This document shows positions 1-8,171 of a stretch of 22,991 nt of DNA, piece by piece. This DNA comes from DASYSA01 sp036003885. Its GTDB lineage: Bacteria > Acidobacteriota > Blastocatellia > UBA7656. Every line of letters begins with the position of its first letter. The stretch's first letter is position 1. The position numbers and the translations under genes were made by a program. The stretch lies in NCBI GenBank assembly GCA_036003885.1, contig DASYSA010000028.1, positions 1 to 22,991 of the forward strand. Direction: 5' to 3'. Under the pieces are notes generated by a model. That model was given only the letters and a program-made list of their open reading frames with translations, ran no database searches and had not been told where the DNA came from.

Positions 1-1
1 C

Positions 2-130
2 ATGAAAACTCGCAGAACATCAACGAAACTGATTGTATCGTCCGCGGCGGTGCTTCTCCTAGGCACCACCATCGCGGGCGTTACCTGCAAGACGAACTTT
101 GTCATGAGCGCTCCTCCAGAACCCGAATAG
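2..130 (+). CDS. Small secreted or lipoprotein-like peptide, 42 aa
   Basis: A short complete frame opens with ATG two bases into the window and ends with TAG. It has a classic export leader: basic residues (KTRRTSTK) and then a hydrophobic stretch ending in AGVTCK. The Cys near residue 29 recalls a lipobox, but the residue before it is Thr, so lipidation is doubtful. The remaining tail is only about 14 residues and Pro-rich. No family is recognised. The upstream region and ribosome-binding site lie outside the window, so the start cannot be verified. It could also be a decayed leader of a formerly longer protein. The following 143 bases up to the next gene show nothing I can name. Confidence 0.4.
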   Translation: MKTRRTSTKLIVSSAAVLLLGTTIAGVTCKTNFVMSAPPEPE

Positions 131-273
131 CTCCGGCGGGCGGGTGACAGGTCGCAAGGTAGAGCCCGGCTGGCCGATGAGCCCGCTCGCGGACAGGGCG
201 CGCTTCAGCGTCCGCCGCGATCAAGTGGGGACAGAATGCGAAAGGAGCGAATCACACAAATAAGGAGAAAGCC

Positions 274-1290
274 ATGAAGAATCAGAGGCACACATATAAC
301 AGCGGTTCTCTGAACCAACCGAAGATAGAGTCTAAACGTGGAATCGCGAGAAAAGTCTTACTAGCTTTAATCCTGATCGCGATCATGGCAATGGCAGCGG
401 TCACTCAATCCGACTGCACGGTCACTCAATCCGACTGCGCCGCTGGGAAGCCCTACTGCTACGATTCACCCGTACACCTCAGCTCTCTGATCAACTCTCC
501 AGGGTTCGAGGGTGGACCGTCGCTCTCAGCCGACGGTCTCGAGCTCTACTTCGTGTCTGACCGTCCCGGCGCCCTCGGCGGCCCGGGAGATCAAGACATC
601 TACGTGAGCCGGCGCGCTTCGGTCCATGCCGACTGGGACGCGCCCGAACGTGTCCCGCCTCCGATCTCAAGCCCCTTCTTCGACATCACGCCATCCATCT
701 CGCCCGACGGCCTGGCCCTTTATTTCGGCTCGAATCGGCCCGGCCCATTCAGCCCGCCGTGGCCGGACCTCTGGGTTTCCCACCGAGCCTCCATTAATGA
801 CCCGTGGGGTGAGGCCGTGAATCTCGGGCCTGGCGTCAACACGCCCCTTTTCGAGGGTTCGATCAGCGTAAGCCCAGACGAGCTCACCGCCTACTTCGCC
901 GGAGTGACCTCGGACTTCGTGTTCAAAATCTACGTGTCGACAAGGAATTCCACGGATGAACCCTTCGGTCCGAGGGTGCTGGTCGATCCCCCGATCAACT
1001 CCGACGGTCATGCCTACGGACCGGCACTCACCCCGGATGGGCACACTATGTTCTTCGCAGCCGGGAGTGACAACCCATTCGCCCCCGGCGCCATCAACCA
1101 CATCTACGTGTCGCAACGCAAGAACAAGCGCGAGCCCTGGGGTGCCCCTATCTATCTCGATACCATAAACTGCGCGACGTGCTTTGGAGGGCTGCCCACC
1201 ATTCGCGTGGACGGCAAGGAGATCTGCTGGATGGGCGATCGAGGAGACAGCAAGGGGGACAAAGACATCTATTGCGCACATCGCCGTTGA
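274..1290 (+). CDS. Exported PD40 (WD40-like) beta-propeller protein
   Basis: This 338-residue protein has an N-terminal hydrophobic anchor or signal (about residues 27-43, following SKRGIARK) and then repeated PD40 blades of the TolB type. Visible repeats include PSLSADGLELYFVSDRPG, PSISPDGLALYFGSNRPG, a third blade with SISVSPDELTAYFAG, a fourth with PALTPDGHTMFF and a last, degenerate GLPTIRVDGKEICW. Each is followed by an IYVS/LWVS strand and an N/E-PWG turn. Such propellers bind ligands or proteins at the cell surface or in the periplasm; no enzymatic residues are evident, so a specific role cannot be given. The start is supported by an AAGGAGA ribosome-binding site about 7 bases upstream. 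Just after the anchor a 21-bp tandem duplication repeats the residues VTQSDC. It appears monocistronic; about 270 bases separate it from the next gene. Confidence 0.85.
   Translation: MKNQRHTYNSGSLNQPKIESKRGIARKVLLALILIAIMAMAAVTQSDCTVTQSDCAAGKPYCYDSPVHLSSLINSPGFEGGPSLSADGLELYFVSDRPGALGGPGDQDIYVSRRASVHADWDAPERVPPPISSPFFDITPSISPDGLALYFGSNRPGPFSPPWPDLWVSHRASINDPWGEAVNLGPGVNTPLFEGSISVSPDELTAYFAGVTSDFVFKIYVSTRNSTDEPFGPRVLVDPPINSDGHAYGPALTPDGHTMFFAAGSDNPFAPGAINHIYVSQRKNKREPWGAPIYLDTINCATCFGGLPTIRVDGKEICWMGDRGDSKGDKDIYCAHRR
397..438 (+). repeat. 21-bp in-frame tandem duplication in the PD40 gene
   Basis: Two adjacent 21-bp units (397-417 and 418-438) differ only at their first two bases and encode the residues VTQSDC twice in a row, next to the putative membrane-anchor end. 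It looks like a recent slippage duplication that kept the frame and doubled a Cys near the mature N terminus. Confidence 0.85.
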
Positions 1291-1560
1291 GGTTCTGCAT
1301 CACTGTACGCTCGGGAGGGTTCGGTTCCGGTGACCTCTACGTTCGGTGCTATTCGCGGATCACCTTTGACACGCTTGCTGAACTCAAGGCCGGTATCGCA
1401 GCACCGCTGGACTCTTGCCAACCCACGCGTAGCGATGCTTTACTCCCCGATGGGCAACTCTTTGCTAACCGCCTCACCGGCGGCTATCGCGCCATTGCGA
1501 TCCGAAAACAGACCGTTTTATTTTTGGAACAAGTGCATGGAACCTTCGTAAAAGTGAAAA
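1291..1560. other. Intergenic stretch, 270 bp, nothing recognised
   Basis: Between the PD40 gene and the DUF4350-type gene I see no credible coding frame, RNA gene or repeat. Short open frames here lack a ribosome-binding site and protein-like composition. It presumably carries the promoter of the downstream gene, but no convincing -35/-10 pair stands out. Confidence 0.4.
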
Positions 1561-2490
1561 ATGAAAACGCGTTCGATGACTCTTAGATTCTTCGCGGCCG
1601 CATGGGTCGTAGGATTAGTGATCGGAGGATTCGCGCAACAGGTTGCCGACCCCGACTTCGACACCAAAGTCACTAAACCTGCCTACACAACCAAGCATCC
1701 GAGGGTGCTACTGGACGAAGCGCACAACAACTTTCACACGGCCGGCGGGCGTTACAAACCGTTTGCCGACCTGATCACCAGCGATGGCTATCAGGTCACG
1801 CCCGGCAAACAGAAGTTCGCCCTGGATACGCTTAAAGGCATCGACGTGCTGGTCATCTCGAACGCGCTCGGCGCCCCGTTGATGGGAAGTCCCGCCGCCA
1901 GCAATTCCGCCTTTACTGATGAGGAATGCGACGCCGTTCGCGACTGGGTCCGTGCAGGCGGACACCTGCTGTTGATCGCCGACCACGCGCCGGCGGGAGC
2001 CGCGAACGAGAAGCTGGGCATGCGCTTCGGCGTCGGTATGAGTAAGGGTTACACGGCCGACCCCGCCAACCACGATGGAGACAACGAAGGCTCCATTACC
2101 TACACTCCCGCTAACAAGTTACTCGCGGATCATCCGATCACTCGAGGACGCAACGCCAGTGAGAAGATTTCGAACATCATCGCGTTCACCGGCCAGTCGT
2201 TGAAAGGCCCGGAAGGCAGCGTAGCGTTTATGAAGCTGGCAGACACCGCTGTGGATCTGACTCTACGGGGTCAGGGCGTTGAACCAACGCGAGCTTCGGC
2301 GGCGGGCCGAGCCCAGGGCATTGCATTCAAGTTAGGCAAGGGGCGCGCTGTGGTGCTGGGAGAGGCTGCCATGTTGTCGGCTCAACTGGTAGGGCCTGAG
2401 AAAATGAAGTTTGGAATGAACCGGCCGGGCCTCGATAATCGTCAACTCGCGCTTAACATCATGCACTGGCTATCAGGCCTGCTGAAGTGA
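1561..2490 (+). CDS. Exported DUF4350 / GATase1-like domain protein
   Basis: This 309-residue protein starts with a signal peptide (hydrophobic segment to about residue 25, with likely cleavage after FAQ). The mature part has the fold signature of the glutamine-amidotransferase-like superfamily seen in DUF4350 proteins: HPRVLLDEAHNNFHT (about 46-60), an alternating segment GIDVLVISNALG (about 93-104), then VRDWVRAGGHLLLIADHAPAG (about 126-146), and near the C terminus KLGKGRAVVLGEAAML before LNIMHWLSGL. Members usually act as small-molecule or polysaccharide-associated accessory domains. The classic nucleophile-elbow Cys of glutamine amidotransferases is not visible, so catalysis is doubtful. 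The assigned ATG has only weak ribosome-binding complementarity; a second in-frame Met at residue 6 would also leave a usable signal peptide. It stands alone on the plus strand, followed 91 bases later by the YjbR-like gene. Confidence 0.7.
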   Translation: MKTRSMTLRFFAAAWVVGLVIGGFAQQVADPDFDTKVTKPAYTTKHPRVLLDEAHNNFHTAGGRYKPFADLITSDGYQVTPGKQKFALDTLKGIDVLVISNALGAPLMGSPAASNSAFTDEECDAVRDWVRAGGHLLLIADHAPAGAANEKLGMRFGVGMSKGYTADPANHDGDNEGSITYTPANKLLADHPITRGRNASEKISNIIAFTGQSLKGPEGSVAFMKLADTAVDLTLRGQGVEPTRASAAGRAQGIAFKLGKGRAVVLGEAAMLSAQLVGPEKMKFGMNRPGLDNRQLALNIMHWLSGLLK

Positions 2491-2581
2491 GAGCTGAAGA
2501 GGCGGATGCAAGGATCCCGGCGCGTCCCGTGATGATAATCTTTCGTTCGAAGACAATTCTTCGTTACAACCTCGCATATTG

Positions 2582-2971
2582 ATGAAGACCCCTCCTGAGA
2601 AGACAAAACCTCCCTCGGAAGATCGTCGCCTCGTCCGCCTCACGAAGATCTGCCTCGCGCTGCCGGAGGCCGTACGGCAGTACAACGGCGAACACGCGGG
2701 CTTCCTGGTCAGGAAAAGAACCTTCGCCTACTTCCTGAACGACCATCATGGCGACGGCATTGTTGCGGTTACCTGCAAGGCGTTGCCCGGCGACAACGTA
2801 GCGCTAGCCGCCGCTCAACCCGCGAGGTTCTACCTGCCCTCGTATATTGGACCCAGGGGTTGGGTCGCGCTTCGGCTGGATGTGGGCGCCGTTGACTGGG
2901 ACGAAGTAGCCGAACTGGTCGTCGGCAGCTATTTGCTGGTTGCGCCGAAGCGGCTCGCCGCACTCATCTAA
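2582..2971 (+). CDS. MmcQ/YjbR-family protein
   Basis: This is a 129-residue protein of the MmcQ/YjbR (DUF419) family, small cytoplasmic proteins with a CyaY-like fold whose function is poorly known. Typical marks are ICLALPEAVRQYNGEHAGFLVRK near the N terminus (the family's LALPE entry), a central strand pair with FAYFLNDHHGDGIVAVTCK, and the late block FYLPSYIGPRGWVALRLD followed by DWDEVAELVVGSYLLVAPKR. The ATG at 2582 is preferred over the TTG immediately before it; no strong ribosome-binding site is visible for either. The stop is followed within four bases by the heptamer repeat array. A second, clearly different family member lies at 18915. There is no operon partner on this strand before the kinase-helicase gene. 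Confidence 0.85.
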   Translation: MKTPPEKTKPPSEDRRLVRLTKICLALPEAVRQYNGEHAGFLVRKRTFAYFLNDHHGDGIVAVTCKALPGDNVALAAAQPARFYLPSYIGPRGWVALRLDVGAVDWDEVAELVVGSYLLVAPKRLAALI

Positions 2972-2974
2972 TTC

Positions 2975-3138
2975 TGTCATTTGTCACTCGTCATTTGTCA
3001 TTTGTCATTTGTCACTCGTCACTCGTCATTTGTCATTTGTCACGTGCTAATCGCCGAACGATCACAAAAGAGGACCAACCACTGATTACCAGTAGCGAAT
3101 GGCAAAGGACAAATGACAAAGGACAAATGACAAATGAC
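2975..3138. repeat. Inverted pair of heptamer arrays (TGTCATT type)
   Basis: The left arm, 2975-3044, consists of about ten consecutive 7-bp units of the form YGTCAYT (TGTCATT, TGTCACT, CGTCATT, CGTCACT). After a 59-bp spacer the right arm, 3104-3138, carries five 7-bp units AAATGAC/AAAGGAC, the reverse complement of the same core. The arms can fold on each other, but their variant units are different (CGTCACT on the left, AAAGGAC on the right), so they are not simple copies. Heptamer arrays resembling the STRR repeats described in cyanobacteria are the closest known analogue. The element sits between the YjbR gene and the kinase-helicase gene. Confidence 0.9.
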
Positions 3139-3190
3139 AAACATCTGACAAACCATGGGAATGCGGGTATTCTAATGGGCGTATTCCGGT

Positions 3191-6133
3191 ATGAAGGCCA
3201 TTGCGAAAAACAAACTCATAGCGCACTATCGCATTCTGGAATTGCTCGGTGCGGGTGGGATGGGCGCGGTCTACAAGGCGCACGATGAGAAGCTCGACCG
3301 CATCGTGGCGCTCAAGCTACTGCCTCCGGACGCCGTTTCAAATGAAGATCGCCGCCGCCGATTTCTTCAGGAGGCTCGCGCGGCCTCAGCCTTGAATCAT
3401 CCCCACATTTTGACCATCTACGAGATCGGCGAAGTCGACTCCAAGCCATACATAGCTATGGAGTACATCCAGGGCCAGACGCTGCGGCAGAAGATCGCGG
3501 CGCGGTCGCTATCGATCTCAACTGCCCTGGAAATCGCCATACAGGTTGCAGAAGGCCTGTCCAAGGCACACGAACATGGCATCGTGCATCGTGATCTCAA
3601 GCCGGAGAACCTGATGATCACACGCGACGGATATGCCAAGATCCTCGACTTCGGCCTCGCGAAGCTCATAGTCGGCGACAAACCCCGCGCTGCGGATAGC
3701 GCGGAAAAGACGGTGGTCCACGTGAACACGCAGACCGGGACCGTCATGGGAACGCCCAATTATATGTCGCCCGAGCAGATACTCGGTCGCCGGGTCGATC
3801 ACCGCAGCGATGTCTTTTCCTTTGGGATTGTGCTTTACGAAATGGCGGCCGGACAGCGCCCCTTTGCCGGCGAGAATGATGTGGACACGATGCATGCAAT
3901 CCTGCATGAAGAACCGAGGCCGCCGCATGTCGTCAGCTCAACTCTACCCCGCGATCTGCATCGAATCGTAACCCGCGCCCTCGCCAAGCAGCCGAAGGAG
4001 CGCTATCAGGCGATCAAGGAGCTCGCCAACGAAATCAGGGAACTCAAGCGCAACCTCGAACTGGGTAAGACGACAGCGGCACCCAAAAAGACAAGGCTCG
4101 TTGTGAAGCCCGTAACCACCACCGCCCAACGCGCGGTGAAGATCGATTACGAAAAAGCTCTGAACACAGCTCAATACCAGGCGGTCACACAGATCGACGG
4201 CCCTCTGTTGATCGTCGCAGGCGCGGGCACGGGAAAGACCCGGACGCTGGTCTATCGGGTAGCGAGGCTGGTAGAGATGGGCGTTCGTCCGGAATCGGTC
4301 CTCCTGCTGACCTTCACACGGCGCTCGGCTGCAAGCATGCTGGCCCGCGCCGCAGCGCTTGCCGATGAGCGCTGCCAGCGCGTCTCGGGCGGAACATTCC
4401 ATTCCGTTGCTCACTCAATATTACGAAAGTACCCGGAGCTCTCCGGAGTTGCCCGCTCGTTCACCGTTCTGGATCAGAGCGACACCGAAGATCTGATCGA
4501 TCTGCTGCGCCGCCAGATGGGCCTTACCGGAAAAGAGCGCCACTTCCCGCGCAAACGCACGATCGGCACCATCTTCAGCATGACCGTCAACAAGCTTGTT
4601 ACTCTCGAACAGTTATTGGAGCAGCAATATCCACAGTTTGCTCACGAACAGGCAGCGCTGCAGGAACTGTTCAGCGCGTTTGATCAGTACAAACGCGAGC
4701 GTCACTTGCTTACTTATGATGACTTGCTTGTTCGCGCGCGCGATGCTCTCGAGAACAGCGAGGAATTGCGCGACAAGCTTTCAGATCAGTATCGCTACGT
4801 CATGGTCGATGAATACCAGGACACCAACAAGCTTCAGGCGCAAATTGTCCGGCTGATTGCAAGTTCCCACGACAACGTGGCCGTGGTCGGAGATGAATGC
4901 CAGTCGATATATTCCTTCCGCGGCGCCAGCTGCAAAAACATGTTCGAGTTTCCGGGGCTCTTCCCAAAGGCCCAAATCATAAAGCTCGAAGAGAATTTCC
5001 GTAGCACGCAGCCGATTCTCGACGTCGCAAACACCCTCATAGGCGATACCACGGAAGGTTTTGGCAAACGCCTGTTCTCGCAGGCGACGGAAGGGCCGCC
5101 GCCCATGCTTATCACCGCGAACGACGAGAACGAGCAATCGCGCTTCGTAGCGCAGCGAATAGACGAATTCCGGGAAGAAGGCGTGCCGCTGAGTGAGATC
5201 GCGGTCTTGTTTCGAGCCAGCTCCCACTCTTTCGATCTGGAGATCGAACTGGCGAAACATGGAATTCCGTTTCGCAAGTTTGGCGGGATTAAGTTCGCCG
5301 AGTCGGCCCACATCAAGGATGTGCTCGCGTTTCTGCGCGTGGTCATCAATCCATCGGACACCATCTCCTGGTATCGAACGCTCAAGCTCGTCAACAACGT
5401 AGGTGAGGTGACGGTCGGACAGATTCTCGACTACCTGGGCGTAGAGAAGAGAGAATTCCGAACTCCTAAAGCGAAGAGCGGGCTGTTCAAGAAGCTAAAA
5501 CAATTTCCAGGGCGGGCCGCTTACATGGATCAGTTGATCCGGCTCGCGCACTTGCTGCAGACCACACACGAACAGAAGACGCCGCGCGGGCAGATCGCAG
5601 CCATCGAGCGCTTCTATCGCCCGATCATGCAAGCGAACTTCGACGACCACCCGCGCCGGCAGCGCGAGTTGGAACACCTGATCACTATCGCAAAAAGGTA
5701 TAAGGACAGTGAAGAGCTATTATCCGACGTGACTCTTGACCCGATCGAAACGGCGCTTGCAGAGTCAGTGGCCCGCGGACAGGGTTATGTCACGCTTTCC
5801 ACCGTGCATTCCGCAAAAGGGCTGGAGTGGAATGCGCTGTTCGTGATCTGGATGCTGGATGGCTGGTTCCCGTCGTTTCGCGCCTATGATGTGTTTGAAG
5901 ATTTGGAGGAGGAGAAGCGACTGCTCTACGTTGCGGCGACCCGCGCAAAGGAACACCTCTATTTCACCTGCCCTCTGAACCCTCACGAAGGTTATGCATC
6001 AGGCTCATTCTCGACGGTGTCTCAGTTTCTGGAGGCTATTCCTTCAACCATTCTCACCCGTGCGACCCTGTCTGGAGAGGTAAGCCAGACTTCTTCTCGC
6101 TCCTCCATTTCGCTTGCGACTCCAGCGAGCTGA
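3191..6133 (+). CDS. Ser/Thr protein kinase - UvrD/PcrA-type SF1 helicase fusion
   Basis: This is one uninterrupted 980-residue frame. Residues 13-290 form a Hanks-type kinase: glycine loop LGAGGMGAVY (19-28), ATP lysine K42, helix-C E61, HRDLKPEN (133-140), DFG (153-155) and SPE (193-195), all intact. A short basic linker (about 291-316) leads into a full superfamily-1 helicase: Walker A AGAGTGKT (343-350), Ia TFTRRSA, Ib GTFHS (401-405), Walker B VDEYQDTN (539-546), motif III GDECQSIYSFRGA (567-579), IV LEENFRS (599-605), V TVHSAKGLEW (871-880) and VI EKRLLYVAATRAK (908-920). There is no transmembrane segment, so the protein should be cytosolic, unlike most acidobacterial kinases, which carry TM plus TPR or propeller domains. 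The ATP-dependent 3'-to-5' DNA translocase could be phosphorylation-controlled; this is inference. An alternative is that an ancient gene fusion left two independent activities. No ribosome-binding site is clear at the ATG. Confidence 0.93.
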   Translation: MKAIAKNKLIAHYRILELLGAGGMGAVYKAHDEKLDRIVALKLLPPDAVSNEDRRRRFLQEARAASALNHPHILTIYEIGEVDSKPYIAMEYIQGQTLRQKIAARSLSISTALEIAIQVAEGLSKAHEHGIVHRDLKPENLMITRDGYAKILDFGLAKLIVGDKPRAADSAEKTVVHVNTQTGTVMGTPNYMSPEQILGRRVDHRSDVFSFGIVLYEMAAGQRPFAGENDVDTMHAILHEEPRPPHVVSSTLPRDLHRIVTRALAKQPKERYQAIKELANEIRELKRNLELGKTTAAPKKTRLVVKPVTTTAQRAVKIDYEKALNTAQYQAVTQIDGPLLIVAGAGTGKTRTLVYRVARLVEMGVRPESVLLLTFTRRSAASMLARAAALADERCQRVSGGTFHSVAHSILRKYPELSGVARSFTVLDQSDTEDLIDLLRRQMGLTGKERHFPRKRTIGTIFSMTVNKLVTLEQLLEQQYPQFAHEQAALQELFSAFDQYKRERHLLTYDDLLVRARDALENSEELRDKLSDQYRYVMVDEYQDTNKLQAQIVRLIASSHDNVAVVGDECQSIYSFRGASCKNMFEFPGLFPKAQIIKLEENFRSTQPILDVANTLIGDTTEGFGKRLFSQATEGPPPMLITANDENEQSRFVAQRIDEFREEGVPLSEIAVLFRASSHSFDLEIELAKHGIPFRKFGGIKFAESAHIKDVLAFLRVVINPSDTISWYRTLKLVNNVGEVTVGQILDYLGVEKREFRTPKAKSGLFKKLKQFPGRAAYMDQLIRLAHLLQTTHEQKTPRGQIAAIERFYRPIMQANFDDHPRRQRELEHLITIAKRYKDSEELLSDVTLDPIETALAESVARGQGYVTLSTVHSAKGLEWNALFVIWMLDGWFPSFRAYDVFEDLEEEKRLLYVAATRAKEHLYFTCPLNPHEGYASGSFSTVSQFLEAIPSTILTRATLSGEVSQTSSRSSISLATPAS

Positions 6134-6207
6134 CCGGTAGCCCACTGAAATAATCGACGAAGCGGGCTAACCAGCACACGGATCAGCAGGGAGGAACGGA
6201 GGGGACT

Positions 6208-6870
6208 CTACTTTTTATAGAGATCCGGAAACTGCTTGCGAAGGTTAGCAACCTTGGGAAGGTCGTTTACCATAATGTACGAGTCATCCGGGTGATTGCG
6301 GGCGTAGTCCTGATGATAGGCCTCTGCCGGATAGAAAGAACTCGTGGTGACGACCTCGGTTACAATAGGGCGCCCGAAAACCTTCGCCTCGTTGAGCTGG
6401 TCAATGTAGGCTTTTGCAATACGCTTCTGCTCTTCGTCGGAGCAAAAGATAGCCGAGCGGTATTGGGTGCCGTGGTCGGGTCCCTGCCGATTCAGCTGCG
6501 TGGGGTCATGCGCAACCGAGAAAAACACCTTGAGGAGCTTCCCATACGAGATCTGCGACGGATCGTACTTTACGCGAACTGATTCGGCGTGACCGGTTCT
6601 ACCCGACGAGACCATCTCGTATTGAGCCGTACCAGCTGTTCCACCGGCGTATCCGGACTTCACGTCAATGACTCCTTTGACGTGTTCGAACACGGCTTCG
6701 ATGCCCCAGAAGCACCCCCCAGCGACAACGGCGGTCTGCTCGCCTTTCGCCGAAGCCAGCGGCGCGTCTATCAGCGGATCCGGGATCGCGACGGTAGCAG
6801 TAGCGACGTTGCACGCAAGCGTGATGACGACGGGGAAGATTGCAAGAATCCTGAGATATAGAGACGACAT
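6208..6870 (-). CDS. msrA: Peptide-methionine (S)-S-oxide reductase, exported
   Basis: This 220-residue MsrA reduces methionine-S-sulfoxide in proteins. The catalytic motif GGCFWG is at 51-56 with nucleophile C53; GYAGG (73-77), GHAESVRV (93-100), the HDPTQLNRQGPDHGTQYRS block (121-139) and the C-terminal YHQDYARN all match the family. An N-terminal hydrophobic leader (about 8-28) indicates export to the envelope; a Cys at 20 sits in TLAC, a poor lipobox. No Cys is present after C143, so the usual C-terminal resolving cysteines are absent, implying a one-Cys mechanism with an external reductant. The gene converges on the kinase-helicase gene and is divergent from the sigma-like gene. Its ATG is preceded by only a weak TTAGG-like site. 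Confidence 0.96.
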   Translation of the reverse strand: MSSLYLRILAIFPVVITLACNVATATVAIPDPLIDAPLASAKGEQTAVVAGGCFWGIEAVFEHVKGVIDVKSGYAGGTAGTAQYEMVSSGRTGHAESVRVKYDPSQISYGKLLKVFFSVAHDPTQLNRQGPDHGTQYRSAIFCSDEEQKRIAKAYIDQLNEAKVFGRPIVTEVVTTSSFYPAEAYHQDYARNHPDDSYIMVNDLPKVANLRKQFPDLYKK

Positions 6871-7036
6871 AACCTAATAATCAGCCGCTCGATCCACATT
6901 CGTCAACTGCATGCAATCTATTGGGTGCAAAATCCGTCGCCGGCACGGAGATTATTCAGGAAGTCCTAAAGGGTCATCAGCCTGTCATTTTACGAGATCG
7001 GGCTGGACGGAAATGTCTACCCATGAAATCCTGCGA

Positions 7037-7042
7037 TATACT
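7037..7042 (+). promoter_or_regulatory. Possible -10 box upstream of the sigma-like gene
   Basis: TATACT lies about 40 bases before the GTG start at 7083, with a purine-rich ribosome-binding stretch (CAGGGGGA) between. No good TTGACA-like -35 is found at 17 bp spacing, so an alternative sigma factor or activator may be involved. Weak call from pattern only. Confidence 0.25.
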
Positions 7043-7082
7043 CGGGCCGCTAATCTATCTCTGACAGGCAGGGGGACCGCGG

Positions 7083-8153
7083 GTGAACAGGGAGGGTGCA
7101 GAACGGCAGATTGATGACCTCTTGCTTCGCTTCATAAATGCGCCCTGTGAAACGGAATCCGAAGCCCTTCTCGAGCAGTTGATCTGCCATCAAGCCCTGC
7201 CTCTGATAACAAACATTGTAGGCTTCAAGCTCCGGGCATCTTCCTGGCGCTGGTACTCGGGCCGAGATGGGCAGGAGGCTGAAGACGTTTCCGGCGAAGT
7301 CATCCTCAAACTGATTCGTCTGCTTCGCGACCATAAGTCTTCTCCCGAAGACAATCCCATAGAGAGCTTGCGCAGCTACGTCGCTGTAATGGCCTATAAC
7401 GCCTCAGATGCATACCTGCGAAAGAAGTATCCCAGGCGATCAAGTCTCAAGAATAAGGTCAAGTACATTCTAACGCATCAGCCGGGACTGGCGCTCTGGG
7501 AGGCTGAAGAGGGAACGATGCTTTGCGGTCTTGCATCGTGGCGCCACGAGGAGAGACCTGGGCCGCTACGACTCGATCAGGATGGACGTGAGATGAATGC
7601 CTTCCTCCTGCAGAAATCCGAAGGGAAGGGGATCGAGCATATGAAGCCCGCCGATCAGATCGCGGGGGTCTGTGAGTTCGCGGGCTATCCACTTGAGATC
7701 GACGATCTGGTCAACGCCATGGCGGACGTCTGGGGCGTTCGCGACGCTCAGCCGGAAGGGGAATGGGATGCACCTGAATTAGACAGTCTTCCTCAGTTGT
7801 CCCCGGACCCGGTCGAAAGGCTCGACGCCACCCTTGATCAGCGAGCGAGGATCAAACAGGTCTGGAGTGAGATGGTGAAACTGCCTGTAAGGCAGCGAGC
7901 GGCGCTCTTGTTGAATCTCAGAGACGACCAGGGAGGATCAGCCATTGCGATGCTCCCGCTGTTGAAAATAGCTTCGATCCAGGAGATAGCCGACGCGCTG
8001 GAGATGCCGGCTCAAGAACTGGCAGCGCTGTGGAACGAGCTGCCCCTTGAAGATGCAGTTATTGCCGGAAGGCTTGGCGCTACCCGCCAACAGGTCTCTA
8101 ATCTTCGGAAATGCGCTCGAGAGCGCCTGTTGCGACGCCTGGGAACGGCGTAA
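7083..8153 (+). CDS. Divergent RNA polymerase sigma-70-like factor
   Basis: This 356-residue protein starts with GTG behind a CAGGGGGA ribosome-binding site. Residues 64-118 resemble sigma region 2: QEAEDVSGEVILKLIRLL, then SLRSYVAVMAYNASDAYLRKK. The C terminus (about 265-353) resembles region 4: LPVRQRAALLLNLRD, SIQEIADALEM and a final helix-turn-helix RLGATRQQVSNLRKCARERLLRRL. Between them lie about 145 residues, including WEAEEGTMLCGLASWRHE and EIDDLVNAMADVW, that ordinary ECF factors (about 180 aa) lack. The next genes encode a micro-ORF and a zinc-finger membrane protein, the usual arrangement of a sigma factor and its membrane regulator. The likely role is to direct transcription of an envelope regulon, possibly including its own operon. 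Target promoters are not identifiable here. Alternatively it is a degenerate sigma-like regulator that no longer binds core polymerase. Confidence 0.75.
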   Translation: MNREGAERQIDDLLLRFINAPCETESEALLEQLICHQALPLITNIVGFKLRASSWRWYSGRDGQEAEDVSGEVILKLIRLLRDHKSSPEDNPIESLRSYVAVMAYNASDAYLRKKYPRRSSLKNKVKYILTHQPGLALWEAEEGTMLCGLASWRHEERPGPLRLDQDGREMNAFLLQKSEGKGIEHMKPADQIAGVCEFAGYPLEIDDLVNAMADVWGVRDAQPEGEWDAPELDSLPQLSPDPVERLDATLDQRARIKQVWSEMVKLPVRQRAALLLNLRDDQGGSAIAMLPLLKIASIQEIADALEMPAQELAALWNELPLEDAVIAGRLGATRQQVSNLRKCARERLLRRLGTA

Positions 8154-8171
8154 CGAGGAAAAAGAAATATT

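Noticed and set aside
667..1281. 204-codon minus-strand frame opposite the PD40 gene
   Set aside because: Antisense of repeated PD40 blades; no independent evidence.
1179..1586. 135-codon frame spanning the end of the PD40 gene and the following gap
   Set aside because: Out of frame with PD40, overlaps it by over 100 bases and has no recognisable motif or ribosome-binding site.
2975..3138. CRISPR array
   Set aside because: Units are only 7 bp without spacers of uniform length and no cas genes are nearby; the layout is two inverted arms.
2995..3288. Open frame of 97 codons through the heptamer array
   Set aside because: It only translates the repeat units (SFVICHSS and TNDKGQ patterns); overlaps the kinase-helicase start; a frame artefact of 7-bp units.
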